NCBI GenBank assembly: GCA_023459055.1
Contig: JAEWVR010000042.1
Span: forward strand, 62,001-126,000
Length of the DNA: 64,000 nt
From: Fibrobacterota bacterium
GTDB taxonomy: Bacteria > Fibrobacterota > Chitinivibrionia > Chitinivibrionales > Chitinispirillaceae
Reading direction: 5' to 3'
Below, piece by piece: positions 51,947-61,328 of this stretch. The translations under genes and the position numbers were made by a program. Positions within the stretch are counted from its first letter, which is position 1. Each line of letters starts with the position of its first letter. The notes under the pieces were generated by a model. It saw only the letters and a list, made by a program, of their open reading frames with translations. It was not told the origin of the DNA and ran no database searches.

Positions 51947-53053
51947 ATGAATAAAAAAGCAAAGTTTTCCGGACGGGCACGTCAGTTTTTTTACTCAGTT
52001 CTTGGAAGTAAAAAAACAAAATCAATTATTTCGCTTTATTACAGGAAAAAATTCAGGAAAAAGTTTTTCAGTTTTCCTGTGGACCCACAGTCTGTTGGCA
52101 GTGTTCTGGTTGTGCTTCCTGAGAGTTCACTTGAGATTCTATATCAGTTAAAAAACATCCTCTCTCTTATGGCAATTTTTACCAAAGCAAAAGTGACTGC
52201 ATTCTGTCCCGATACGGGTGTATCACTTTTAAAAATGATTCCGGAACTTGAAATAGTCGAGTATCCAACAGATGAACCTGACCGGTTCGCTATTTTTAGT
52301 TTTTTTACACGTCAATTTAAAAACAATGTTGATATATGCATTCTACTCGACAGGGCTCCTGACATCTCGAAAGTTTCATTTGTGGTTTCGACAAATGCGC
52401 CAATTCGGGCCGGGTACAAGGATGCTGATGATTTTCCGTTTCTCAACCTGAAAGTTGGTGCGAATCCGGATCAGCACTATCTGCCTCAAAGAAATTGTAT
52501 GATGGCTGAAAAATTTGGGAAAGGATTCGAAACAATAAAGTTCAGCGTATCCAGGAATCTCGTTGATGAAGTTGAACGTATGTTTAAAGAACAACGGATT
52601 TCTCATGATGGCGAATTAATTGGCGTTGATGCTCTCTATTTTCTTGAAAAGTTTGGTCAGCAGTGGTTTCTTAAGCTGGTGGCGCAGATAAGAAAAGATT
52701 TTTCTGAAAAAATGTACTGTTACCTCTCCCGGGAACCATCACAGCAGGAAGCAACTTTTTTCACTGGTGAGGGAATCCGGTGTATAACTCCACTTGTTGA
52801 ATCACGACTTGCAGCACTTGTCACCAAATCATCACTGATTCTATCATCAAACTCTGTTTTTTATGGTCTCGGGGCGATGTTTGGAATCAAAGCTATAGGA
52901 TTATTCAGTAGTTCTGATTACAAAATTTTCTGCCCGGATACACAAAAATTGCAAGGTGTCGTCTACGATGGTAAAACTGATGAGCAGTGTTTGATGGAAT
53001 TGTGTGCACTAATGAAACGCATGATGGAAACGGTCAGACATCAAAAAAAATGA
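51947..53053 (+). CDS. GT9 (heptosyltransferase-like) glycosyltransferase
   Basis: 368 residues. The two-domain GT-B layout of ADP-heptose:LPS heptosyltransferases is recognisable: GSVLVVLPESSLEILYQLKN near residue 50, then DICILLDRAPD, and a C-terminal region with LIGVDALYFLEKF and LILSSNSVFYGLGAMFGIKAIGLF, where many family members have 'S-x-x-x-H-x-A-x-A'. The usual histidine is absent (SNSVFYGLGA), so activity may be altered. A basic N-terminus (RKKFRKKFF) suggests inner-membrane contact. The likely job is lipopolysaccharide or surface-glycan assembly, but the sugar is unknown. Confidence 0.65.
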   Translation: MNKKAKFSGRARQFFYSVLGSKKTKSIISLYYRKKFRKKFFSFPVDPQSVGSVLVVLPESSLEILYQLKNILSLMAIFTKAKVTAFCPDTGVSLLKMIPELEIVEYPTDEPDRFAIFSFFTRQFKNNVDICILLDRAPDISKVSFVVSTNAPIRAGYKDADDFPFLNLKVGANPDQHYLPQRNCMMAEKFGKGFETIKFSVSRNLVDEVERMFKEQRISHDGELIGVDALYFLEKFGQQWFLKLVAQIRKDFSEKMYCYLSREPSQQEATFFTGEGIRCITPLVESRLAALVTKSSLILSSNSVFYGLGAMFGIKAIGLFSSSDYKIFCPDTQKLQGVVYDGKTDEQCLMELCALMKRMMETVRHQKK

Positions 53054-53408
53054 GTTTTTGTTTTTTAAGTAAGAACGAGAAAAAACAGGCAGAAGTGATT
53101 GCCTTTCCGCTGAATCAATCTGATCTTTAATCTTGTATTTCCCTTCACGGTTATATCTATTTGTATAAAAATTAATAAGTTATAATGATGTTACAACTCT
53201 ATTTTAATATAGTTGTGTATATTTTGACCGTGTCAGTAATAAAAAAAGTAAAAAAAGCTACAGTTGCGTTTTACATAAATGATATAATGTAGTGTTGACT
53301 GTTGTTGAGTGGCGAATTGCAATGGCTTAACTCAGGATAATCCTAAAAACTTTCAACTGTTAGTTCTAAGGGAAGCAGGTTCATTTCTTTGGCAATCGGA
53401 AGCTTGGT
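53054..53408. other. Intergenic region before the L,D-transpeptidase operon
   Basis: 355 bp of AT-rich DNA without a gene. GATATAAT at 53281-53288 is a strong -10 candidate, but no -35 hexamer lies at the correct distance. A short hairpin AGGCA..TGCCT near 53089-53106 follows the GT9-like gene and may end its transcript. Confidence 0.4.
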
Positions 53409-55097
53409 ATGTTTGAAAAGTTACAAAAAAAAGTATCCCTGCAAATCACAAAGTTAACAATATGGTACAACGCCTGGAAGGAAGCCCGGGAAATTGTAAG
53501 GGCGTATAATCAGGATGAGCCCTTTAGAAATAAATATACCAGATTTGTTCAGAAACATTTGAGAAAAATAAGGCTGGGTGTTGTCTGGATGATTATAATC
53601 GGGTTGGTTTCAACAGGGACTGTTCTTACATTGGATTATCTCAAGAAAACTGAACCTCAGCGAAAAGCTGCATCCCTTCTAAAAAAAGAGAATGCCCGCA
53701 AAAAACAGGAGGCTTTACAGGCAAAGAATGCAGAACAGAAACGTATGCTTGATTCAGTAAAAAAAACTGAAGCGTTTAAAAAACAGGATTCGATTCAAAA
53801 GGTACTTGCCTCCAAAAAAATTGAAGATAGTGTACAAAGAGATATCGAAATGAAGCTCAGGAATAAGCAAAAACTACTTGAACAAGCTGTTTCTGACAGT
53901 ATCAGAAATGCACAGATGCAGAAAAGCGTTATTGAAAGTACTATAACGGAGATATCAGATACTATTCAAAGTAAAGATTTAAGTGAACGTTCCGGATTTG
54001 TTGTCGCGCCAAAAAGAGTGTCATTGTTAGACAGAGTGAAGAAGTTTTTTAAAGGAAAGAATTACAAGCCGGAAAGAAAAGCAACAGAGCGTATTTCCGG
54101 TGGTATTGAAACCATCTCAAAAAGCAGTAATGTGGCAGCGATCAATTATCCAAATGCATCAGTGACTGCTACTGATACTCCTGTTGTGAAAAGGATGATG
54201 TCACCATCATTGCATAAGACATCATTTAGAGCTGATTATTCTATTCTTGTTGCAAATAAGGCACAGAAAAAGTTGTATATTGTTAAGCAAAACAGCGGGA
54301 TGGAATGGAATATAGAAAAAGAGTATCCTATTGCCATCGGTGCAGGATTGAGTGGCCCTAAGCTTGCTGCTGGTGACAAGCGCACACCGGAAGGTATTTA
54401 TTTCATACTTCTTAGAAGAATAAAAAGTGAATTGAATGAAATCTATGGTCCTCTTGCGTATGTGTTAAATTATCCCAATGAAGACGACAGGAAGGAAGGA
54501 AGAACCGGTCAGGGTATCTGGATTCATGGTACAAAAGGTGACGGGGATCCTGTACCGACAAAAGGATGTCTGTCATTGAAGAACTCGATGATGCTTGATA
54601 TACAAAGTTATATTGCAGACGGGAAGGGGACACCTGTTGTAATAGTAAATGATTCTGTAAATGGAGATCCACTGTTACATATTGAATTTGAAAAAATTAA
54701 CACAAAGCGCAAGGAAATTCTTACTGTTCAGGAAATGTTGCTTGCAGAAGTAACTATATTCCTTGATAAGTGGGTGACAGCGTGGGAATCGAGAGATATA
54801 GACCAGTATGCACAATTCTATTCAGAAAACAATTTTAACAGCCAGGGAATGAAGTGGAATACCTGGAAAGAGAAGAAAATTCAGACTTTCAAGGCGTATA
54901 CAACCATTAATGTTGATATTGACAATGTTAAACTTACTGATTGGTCTGAAAACAGTATAGAAATCAAATTTCTACAAAATTACAGATCCGATCAGAAATT
55001 TTTTGAGAATGGTAAAAAACTGTTACTTGTGAAGGATAGTCTTTCCTGGAAAATTGCCCGGGAAATTACAATCCCTAAAGAGGAGATCCTTTTATGA
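53409..55097 (+). CDS. Membrane-anchored L,D-transpeptidase (YkuD domain)
   Basis: 562 residues. After a cytoplasmic N-terminus a membrane helix lies at about 56-75 (GVVWMIIIGLVSTGTVLTL). A charged coiled-coil follows (about 85-170, many K/E/Q), then a linker. The YkuD catalytic domain covers about 278-420, with GIWIHGTKG and the nucleophile Cys in PTKGCLSL (C387). A C-terminal NTF2-like domain (about 440-555, VTAWESRDIDQYAQFYS) is found in several enzymes of this group. L,D-transpeptidases form 3-3 peptidoglycan crosslinks or attach proteins to peptidoglycan in the periplasm. The stop overlaps the next ATG by 4 bp (ATGA). Confidence 0.9.
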   Translation: MFEKLQKKVSLQITKLTIWYNAWKEAREIVRAYNQDEPFRNKYTRFVQKHLRKIRLGVVWMIIIGLVSTGTVLTLDYLKKTEPQRKAASLLKKENARKKQEALQAKNAEQKRMLDSVKKTEAFKKQDSIQKVLASKKIEDSVQRDIEMKLRNKQKLLEQAVSDSIRNAQMQKSVIESTITEISDTIQSKDLSERSGFVVAPKRVSLLDRVKKFFKGKNYKPERKATERISGGIETISKSSNVAAINYPNASVTATDTPVVKRMMSPSLHKTSFRADYSILVANKAQKKLYIVKQNSGMEWNIEKEYPIAIGAGLSGPKLAAGDKRTPEGIYFILLRRIKSELNEIYGPLAYVLNYPNEDDRKEGRTGQGIWIHGTKGDGDPVPTKGCLSLKNSMMLDIQSYIADGKGTPVVIVNDSVNGDPLLHIEFEKINTKRKEILTVQEMLLAEVTIFLDKWVTAWESRDIDQYAQFYSENNFNSQGMKWNTWKEKKIQTFKAYTTINVDIDNVKLTDWSENSIEIKFLQNYRSDQKFFENGKKLLLVKDSLSWKIAREITIPKEEILL

Positions 55098-57691
55098 TTT
55101 TTTCGTCTAAGAAAAAGGATGGCGAGCAGGAGAATTTGAATCTTGAAGAGAACATGAATCAGTTTCAGGAGCTCCTGAGAAGTGCTTTGAATGAAAAAGC
55201 AGAGCTGCACTCTCTTTTGGCGTCAATGCAGAATGAACGTTTGCAAACGCAATCAGACAGGCAGTCTGTTGAGGATCTCAAAAATAATATTGAGATGCTC
55301 CGTGCAGATTATTCCGCTGCAAAAAGTGACGTCGCAGAAATTACTTCGGGGGTAGCAAAAGTATCAGAAGCAATTTCCGAGACTGCGCTGCTGGAGTCAA
55401 GAATGAAACGTATGGAAGAGATGCTGCTTCACTTGACGCAAAACGAAAATTATGTAGAGCAGTTGGCTGTTAAAGTAGATGAGGTTATGAAACGGCTTGA
55501 GGAAGGTGAGAGTGGATCTTTACGCAAAAATCTGGAATCTGTAGATGAAATCGAAACACGTCAGAAAAAATTGCAGGAAACATTTGATAAATTTGAATCA
55601 CGTTTTAATTCATCAGCGGAAACGTTTACAAAAACACAATCAGAAATCAATGATGCAATCATTAATACAGAACGGCTGATGGAAAATCTGGGTGAACTCG
55701 AAAAGGAAGTTGACAGGTTTAAGCTCATAAAAGAAAAAATTGACAATTTAAATATCCTGTCTGCGCATGTTGATGCGAAAGTAAAGTCACTTGAAAACCA
55801 GCAGGTTGTCATTTTACGGGCAAATCAGAATATCGCAACACTCAAAACGACTCTTGCAAGCATGGAGCTTGATCTGAAGCACCTGACTGCAAAACAGTCA
55901 GTTATCGATAAGGCAATGTCAAACATCGCGACAATCGACGCACGCCTTGAGGCAAGTGTTACGCAGATTAATGAAATAAAAAGGCTTGAGCATGAAGGAG
56001 AGCAGTTGATCAAGAAGATCGAAGAAATCAAGGAGCTTGAGGCGCGTTTTGACAATCAGTTGCTTGATTTTCAAAGAAAGAGCAAGCATATCGATGATGT
56101 CAACGAGAAAGTGCATGAGCTTAACAATACTGCAAAACATGCTGAAGCGGTACATAATACATTACTCAAACAGCAGCAGTTTATCGAAAATACGAGAAAT
56201 CAGGTCATGGAATATGAGAAGTTTGCAGACAAAATTCGTGTAAAGATCGAAGAGGTTTCTCAGGAATGGCAGGCAGTTGATAATTTAAATAATCGTATAA
56301 AAGGTGTCGAAGTAAAGATCGGAGAATCTGAAAGCCGGGTTGATGCAATTCAGCAGAAAGAAAAGGAGTTCGAAAGCTTTGAAAACCGGATGGATCAACT
56401 TAAGCAGATCATTGAGGAAACCTGTCAGAAAGAGGAACAGGTTATATCACACAGAGCCGAGGTTGAAGCAACCAATAAAGACGTGGAGAAGTTCTTTGTT
56501 ACAATAAGTGAGCTTGACGATAAGATAAGAGTACTCAGTCAGCATCAACAGGATATTGAATCAATTTCTGTAAGTATTGATCAGTTGAAAGTGCTGTCGG
56601 ATGTTACCAGTGAACGTATAAAAAGCACCGAGGAAAAAGCGCGTATTATCGGTGAGGTGCAACATAAGATTGAAGATCTTGGGAAAATGGTATTTGAAAT
56701 TGATGAACGGATAGCGACCCAGCTGCAGCGGAAGGCAATGATTGATAAAACGGAGAAGCGACTTGATCAGCTCAATTATCTTCTCGGTGATATCAACATG
56801 AAAATTCAGAGTCTTGGAAAAGATCAGAAGGTTGTTGATGACATTACTGCGCAACTTTCTGCAATATCGGTACAGTCGCTTGAAGCGAAAAACATGATGG
56901 CCCGCTTGTCTGAAGAGCGCCAGGCTCTGCTTCAGGAGGAAACCAAGATCGTTACGCTGCGTGAGGAGCTTGATGATCTGTTCAAAACCGGGCGAAAAAA
57001 TCTTGAGTCGTTTATGGCAGAGACAATCGGGACTCAAAAAACGGTTGAGGAATATAAGGGTAAATTCGATCGCATTATTGATGAAATTAATGACAAAATC
57101 AGAACTATTGACCAATACAAAGTCGAAATCAACAAAACGGAAAAACAGTTTGCTGAAGTCGAAAAGCATCTTGAACACCTGCGTGTTGAAATGGAACAGA
57201 TCAATCGAAGAACAACCAAAATTGATACCATCGATACACGGCTTGTCAATGTCGATATGGTTGTTTCAGATATGGAGATCAAGATAGACGCTATTGATAA
57301 AGGAAAAGATGTAGTTGTTGCCACACAGAAGAAGATTGATGGTCTTAATGATTCTATCGAACGGGCATCGCAACAGATTGATGTAATTAACGCACGGGCA
57401 AAGGAAATTGAAAAGGTCGGGCATCAGGTTGAAGATATGGTGAATATGACAGATGCGATTGAAAAGCGTATCCGGGAACTTTCACGTGAAAAGCAACTCA
57501 TTAAAGAAGCTGAAAGCCGCATTTCAAGTCTCAGTATTCTTATGGAAGATATTAAGGCCTCAATGGTTAATCTTACTAATGAACAGCAACAGATTCAAAA
57601 GGTTGTCGAAAAAACATCAGAACTGCAGTTTCTGCTTGGTGAAGTTGAGTCAAAGATACGGCAATTTAAACAGGAAAAAGAACAACTTTAA
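55094..57691 (+). CDS. Long coiled-coil protein coupled to the L,D-transpeptidase
   Basis: 865 residues, almost entirely predicted coiled-coil with heptad spacing of I/L/V. Repeating units such as 'I-D-x-L-x-x-x-I-x-x-x-x-x-x-I' and pieces like VDAIQQKEKEFESFENRM recur throughout. There is no signal peptide or membrane helix, so it is probably a cytoplasmic filament or scaffold. It begins with ATGA overlap to the transpeptidase stop, giving coupled synthesis, and the transpeptidase has a cytoplasmic N-terminus and a coiled-coil of its own. A joint role in cell-shape or wall organisation is inferred. No enzyme motif is visible. A terminator follows. Confidence 0.8.
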   Translation: MIFSSKKKDGEQENLNLEENMNQFQELLRSALNEKAELHSLLASMQNERLQTQSDRQSVEDLKNNIEMLRADYSAAKSDVAEITSGVAKVSEAISETALLESRMKRMEEMLLHLTQNENYVEQLAVKVDEVMKRLEEGESGSLRKNLESVDEIETRQKKLQETFDKFESRFNSSAETFTKTQSEINDAIINTERLMENLGELEKEVDRFKLIKEKIDNLNILSAHVDAKVKSLENQQVVILRANQNIATLKTTLASMELDLKHLTAKQSVIDKAMSNIATIDARLEASVTQINEIKRLEHEGEQLIKKIEEIKELEARFDNQLLDFQRKSKHIDDVNEKVHELNNTAKHAEAVHNTLLKQQQFIENTRNQVMEYEKFADKIRVKIEEVSQEWQAVDNLNNRIKGVEVKIGESESRVDAIQQKEKEFESFENRMDQLKQIIEETCQKEEQVISHRAEVEATNKDVEKFFVTISELDDKIRVLSQHQQDIESISVSIDQLKVLSDVTSERIKSTEEKARIIGEVQHKIEDLGKMVFEIDERIATQLQRKAMIDKTEKRLDQLNYLLGDINMKIQSLGKDQKVVDDITAQLSAISVQSLEAKNMMARLSEERQALLQEETKIVTLREELDDLFKTGRKNLESFMAETIGTQKTVEEYKGKFDRIIDEINDKIRTIDQYKVEINKTEKQFAEVEKHLEHLRVEMEQINRRTTKIDTIDTRLVNVDMVVSDMEIKIDAIDKGKDVVVATQKKIDGLNDSIERASQQIDVINARAKEIEKVGHQVEDMVNMTDAIEKRIRELSREKQLIKEAESRISSLSILMEDIKASMVNLTNEQQQIQKVVEKTSELQFLLGEVESKIRQFKQEKEQL

Positions 57692-57713
57692 AACTTGTCT
57701 CACGCATCTTAAA

Positions 57714-57750
57714 AAAACGGCCGGAGAAACAGATTCCTTCCGGTCGTTTT
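57714..57750 (+). terminator. Rho-independent terminator
   Basis: A 12-bp stem, AAAACGGCCGGA (57714-57725) with TCCGGTCGTTTT (57739-57750), one wobble pair, ending in a T-run, 22 bp after the coiled-coil gene. Confidence 0.85.
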
Positions 57751-58037
57751 CTCGCCTATATAGAATAATTTGAAATTAAAGTACCTGGACTATCATTGTG
57801 GGTATTGCAAAAATTATTTTAGTATTAGTAATTCAGCGATGACTTATAGTGCAGTTAGTTAAAAAGACAAGAGTATTTAATACCGAATAAAAAGTTGCTG
57901 TTGTTACAAATTCGTTGAAATGTAGTAATCATTATGTAAAACAATCCGGAAACTTAATTTTCAGATTGACAGAATACTTTTATATGCAAAATATATACAC
58001 AGGTTACAAAAAATAACACAGTACGAAAGGGTAGACA

Positions 58038-59300
58038 ATGGCTACAGATAAGGTAACATCGATTATTCTTGCAGGAGGTCAGGGGACCCGTTTGCATCCT
58101 CTCACTGATGCACGTTCAAAACCGGCTGTTCCGATTGGTGGAAAATTCAGACTCATTGATATTCCCATCAGCAACTGTCTGCATCATGGTATTCGATCAA
58201 TCTGGGTTCTTACACAATTTGCGTCCGAATCACTGCACCGTCATATTTTCCAGTCATATAGGATGGATTCGTTTTCAAGTGGCTTTGTGTCGGTTCTTGC
58301 GGCATCCCAGACTCCTGATAGTAAAGGATGGTATCAGGGTACTGCTGATGCAGTCAGGAAAAATATGGTCAATTTCAGAAAAGCCGGCGATACAATATTG
58401 CTTCTAAGCGGTGATCATCTTTACAGAATGGATTTTCAGAAATTTATAAAATTTCATAATGATAATAATGCTGATATTACGCTTGCTGTTATTCCTGTTG
58501 AGCGGTCGCAGGTACGGGAGCTTGGCATTATGAAGCTTGATGATGATTCGAGGGTGACTAAATTTGTTGAAAAACCAACCGATAAATCGATAGTTGATGA
58601 ATTCGAAATTCCTGAAAACCTTCGCGCAAAAAATGAGCTTTTCGGTAGTGAAGAAAAAACCCATGTCGGATCAATGGGTATCTATTTGTTTAGCAAAAAG
58701 GTATTGTTCGATCTGCTGAATCAGTATGACTATGATGACTTCGGGAAGCAGATTATACCAGCTGCCATATCAGATTATAACGTGTACGCCTATCCGTTCA
58801 ACGGGTATTGGGAGGATATTGGAACAATAAAGGCATTCTTTGATGCACATATTGAAATGACAAAAAAGAATCCGCCTTTTAATTTTTTTGATCAGGATAA
58901 GCCAATATTTACACGTGCACGATTTCTTCCTGCCGCTAAAATCAGTGGTGCATCAATAAATTCATCAATTGTGTGTGAAGGATCAATTATTGATGTCGCA
59001 ACAATTTCAGATAGTATTATTGGGTTAAGGTCTGTAATCCGTTCAGGCTCAAAGCTTTCAAGGGTGATTCTTATGGGATCTGATTTCTTTGAAAGTGAGA
59101 CTGAGGATACTGGTCTTGGTATCGGCAAGAATTGTGTAATTGAAAATGCAATTATCGACAAAGATGTCCGGATTGGTGATGATGTGTGTCTTATTAATAA
59201 GGACAGAATTCAGAATGGTGAGAAGGATGGTATATATATCAGAGAAGGTATTATAATCGTTCCTAAATCAGCACGGATAAAGTCCGGTTTTCAGTTGTAA
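58038..59300 (+). CDS. glgC: Glucose-1-phosphate adenylyltransferase
   Basis: 420 residues. The nucleotidyltransferase domain has ILAGGQGTRLHPLTDARSKP near residue 10, then SGDHLYRMDF (about 125), GIMKLDDDSRV, FVEKPTD and the substrate segment YWEDIGTIKAFFDAH (about 258). The C-terminal left-handed beta-helix (about 300-415) starts near FLPAAKISGASI. It makes ADP-glucose from glucose-1-phosphate and ATP, the committed step of bacterial glycogen synthesis. AAAGGG precedes the ATG. The phosphoglucomutase that supplies its substrate lies 97 bp downstream. Confidence 0.95.
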   Translation: MATDKVTSIILAGGQGTRLHPLTDARSKPAVPIGGKFRLIDIPISNCLHHGIRSIWVLTQFASESLHRHIFQSYRMDSFSSGFVSVLAASQTPDSKGWYQGTADAVRKNMVNFRKAGDTILLLSGDHLYRMDFQKFIKFHNDNNADITLAVIPVERSQVRELGIMKLDDDSRVTKFVEKPTDKSIVDEFEIPENLRAKNELFGSEEKTHVGSMGIYLFSKKVLFDLLNQYDYDDFGKQIIPAAISDYNVYAYPFNGYWEDIGTIKAFFDAHIEMTKKNPPFNFFDQDKPIFTRARFLPAAKISGASINSSIVCEGSIIDVATISDSIIGLRSVIRSGSKLSRVILMGSDFFESETEDTGLGIGKNCVIENAIIDKDVRIGDDVCLINKDRIQNGEKDGIYIREGIIIVPKSARIKSGFQL

Positions 59301-59308
59301 TGTAATTC

Positions 59309-59348
59309 ACGATCCATTGACAAGATTGTTGTGAGGTTGATGGATCGT
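59309..59348. other. Inverted repeat between glgC and the phosphoglucomutase gene
   Basis: ACGATCCAT (59309-59317) and ATGGATCGT (59340-59348) form a 9-bp perfect stem with a 22-nt loop. No T-run follows. It may be a processing or attenuation element, or an operator. Confidence 0.3.
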
Positions 59349-59397
59349 ATAAAATAGAGTAGTATCGTTTTGATTTTTAGCTTCAGGAGATGTTTTG

Positions 59398-61140
59398 ATG
59401 AATAATGAGCAGTTACTTGAGAAGGCAAAAACCTATATCACACTTGAACAGGATGCTTTTTTCAGGAATCAGGTAGAAAAATTAATTGCTGAAAATAATT
59501 TGACAGAGTTAAGTGATAGGTTTTACACTGACCTTGAGTTCGGTACCGGTGGTTTGCGTGGTGTCATTGGTGGCGGTTACAACAGGATGAATTCCTATAC
59601 AGTAAAGCGCGCAACACAGGGACTCGCAAATTATATTAAAAAGGCAACCACGAATGGTTCTGCTGTAATTGCTTACGATTCACGAAATTTTTCATCACAG
59701 TTTGCACTTGATGCAGCAAAGGTATTTTGTGCAAATGGAATAAAAACCTACCTTTTTACCGGTCTGCGCCCTACGCCTGAGTTATCATTCGCAGTGCGTA
59801 AACTCGGTGCAACTGCAGGAATTGTGATCACTGCAAGTCATAACCCACCTGAGTATAATGGCTACAAGGTGTATTGGAATGATGGTGCGCAGGTAGTGCC
59901 TCCCCATGATAAGGGAATTATTCAGGAAGTACGTGCTGTAAACGGGGCTGTTCCTGAAATGACAAAAGAGAAGGCAATCGCTGATAAACTGCTTTTTATG
60001 ATCGACGAGGAAGTTGACAGTGCATTTATATCAATGGTAAAGAATTGTTCACTGCGTCCTGAACTAGTTAAATCAAAAGGACGTGATTTCAAGGTGGTTT
60101 TTACACCACTTAACGGAACTGGTGCAATGCCGGTTTCACGGGCACTTTCTGAAATGGGAATAGATGTAATATTTGTAGAAGAACAGAAAGATCCTGATGG
60201 CAATTTCCCAACGGTAAAGTATCCGAATCCTGAGGAAGCTGAAACTATGAAGATGGCGCTGGATCTTGGAAAAAAAGAGGGCGCTGCTCTTGTAATGGGT
60301 ACCGATCCTGATGCCGATCGGCTTGGCATTGCAGCTCCGGACAATGGTGAACTGAAACTTGTTACCGGAAATCAGCTCGGTGCTTTACTTGCAGATTACA
60401 TTCTTGGTACTCATAAACGAAACGGGACCATGCCTAAAAAACCTGCATTTGTAAAAACAATTGTTACCACTGAATTGCAGCGTAAAATTGCTGAGGAGTA
60501 CGGTGCAGAATGTTATGATACCTTGACAGGATTTAAGTATATCGGTGAAAAAATCAGGGAGTTTGAAAGTATGCCTGATGGACCGGACTATCTTGTTGGC
60601 GGTGAAGAAAGCTATGGGTATCTTGTAAACACAGAAGTTCGTGATAAGGACGCGGTCAGTGCTGCAACAATGACTGCTGAGTGTGCTCTCTACCATGCAA
60701 GTGAGGGACGTACACTGTTTGATCAGTTGCGGGTTCTCTGGAAAAAACATGGTTATTATCAGGAAACACTAATCTCAAAGACGTTTAAAGGTGAAGCCGG
60801 GCTTAAGAAAATGAATGAACTGATGGATTCATTAAGGAAGAATCCGCCGGAGGTTTTTGCCGGCCAGCCACTTCAGATGATACGGGATTATCAGAACGGA
60901 TCAACCTGGTATGTAAAGGAAAAGCAAACCCGTAAAGATATCGCATTGCCATCATCGAATGTACTTCAGTTCGTTCTACAGGATGGAAGCATTGTTACCG
61001 CACGTCCATCAGGTACAGAACCTAAAATCAAATTTTATGCATCGTGCAGAAGTGATGTGCTTGATGGTCTTGACAATGCGATTAGTAGTGTCAGAAAAAA
61101 AATTGATGCAATAACGGATGCCCTAAACAGGATTGATTAA
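59398..61140 (+). CDS. Phosphoglucomutase (PgcA-type phospho-sugar mutase)
   Basis: 580 residues from the ATG at 59398, with AGGAG about 9 nt upstream; the TTG one codon earlier is not needed. All four domain signatures of alpha-phosphohexomutases are visible: the phosphoserine loop ITASHNPPEYNGYK (S147), the metal loop GTDPDADRLG, the sugar loop GGEESYGYLV and the phosphate loop RPSGTEPKIKFY. The length matches B. subtilis PgcA. It interconverts glucose-6-phosphate and glucose-1-phosphate and so feeds glgC. Phosphomannomutase activity is also possible in this family. Confidence 0.93.
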   Translation: MNNEQLLEKAKTYITLEQDAFFRNQVEKLIAENNLTELSDRFYTDLEFGTGGLRGVIGGGYNRMNSYTVKRATQGLANYIKKATTNGSAVIAYDSRNFSSQFALDAAKVFCANGIKTYLFTGLRPTPELSFAVRKLGATAGIVITASHNPPEYNGYKVYWNDGAQVVPPHDKGIIQEVRAVNGAVPEMTKEKAIADKLLFMIDEEVDSAFISMVKNCSLRPELVKSKGRDFKVVFTPLNGTGAMPVSRALSEMGIDVIFVEEQKDPDGNFPTVKYPNPEEAETMKMALDLGKKEGAALVMGTDPDADRLGIAAPDNGELKLVTGNQLGALLADYILGTHKRNGTMPKKPAFVKTIVTTELQRKIAEEYGAECYDTLTGFKYIGEKIREFESMPDGPDYLVGGEESYGYLVNTEVRDKDAVSAATMTAECALYHASEGRTLFDQLRVLWKKHGYYQETLISKTFKGEAGLKKMNELMDSLRKNPPEVFAGQPLQMIRDYQNGSTWYVKEKQTRKDIALPSSNVLQFVLQDGSIVTARPSGTEPKIKFYASCRSDVLDGLDNAISSVRKKIDAITDALNRID

Positions 61141-61154
61141 CGCAATCTGATAAC

Positions 61155-61183
61155 GGGGGTGTGCAGCTGACTGCATACCCTCC
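61155..61183 (+). terminator. Hairpin after the phosphoglucomutase gene
   Basis: GGGGGTGTGCAG pairs with CTGCATACCCTCC through a 4-nt loop, with some wobble pairs, about 15 bp after the stop. The following TTTCAATT is a weak T-run. Confidence 0.55.
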
Positions 61184-61328
61184 TTTCAATTAGACGAAAT
61201 GTTAATTAATTGGTGATTATCTTTATTGTATTGCTAAAATGGTGACTTGTTGGAATATATCTGTTTAAATTATTGATAATTCCACCTGGCAGAGGGATGA
61301 CAGTCACTTTTTGTATGGAGTAGTGTCA

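Noticed and set aside
55561..57324. Hydrophobic minus-strand ORFs opposite the coiled-coil gene
   Set aside because: Antisense of Glu/Lys/Asp-rich heptads automatically yields Ser/Phe/Leu-rich frames.
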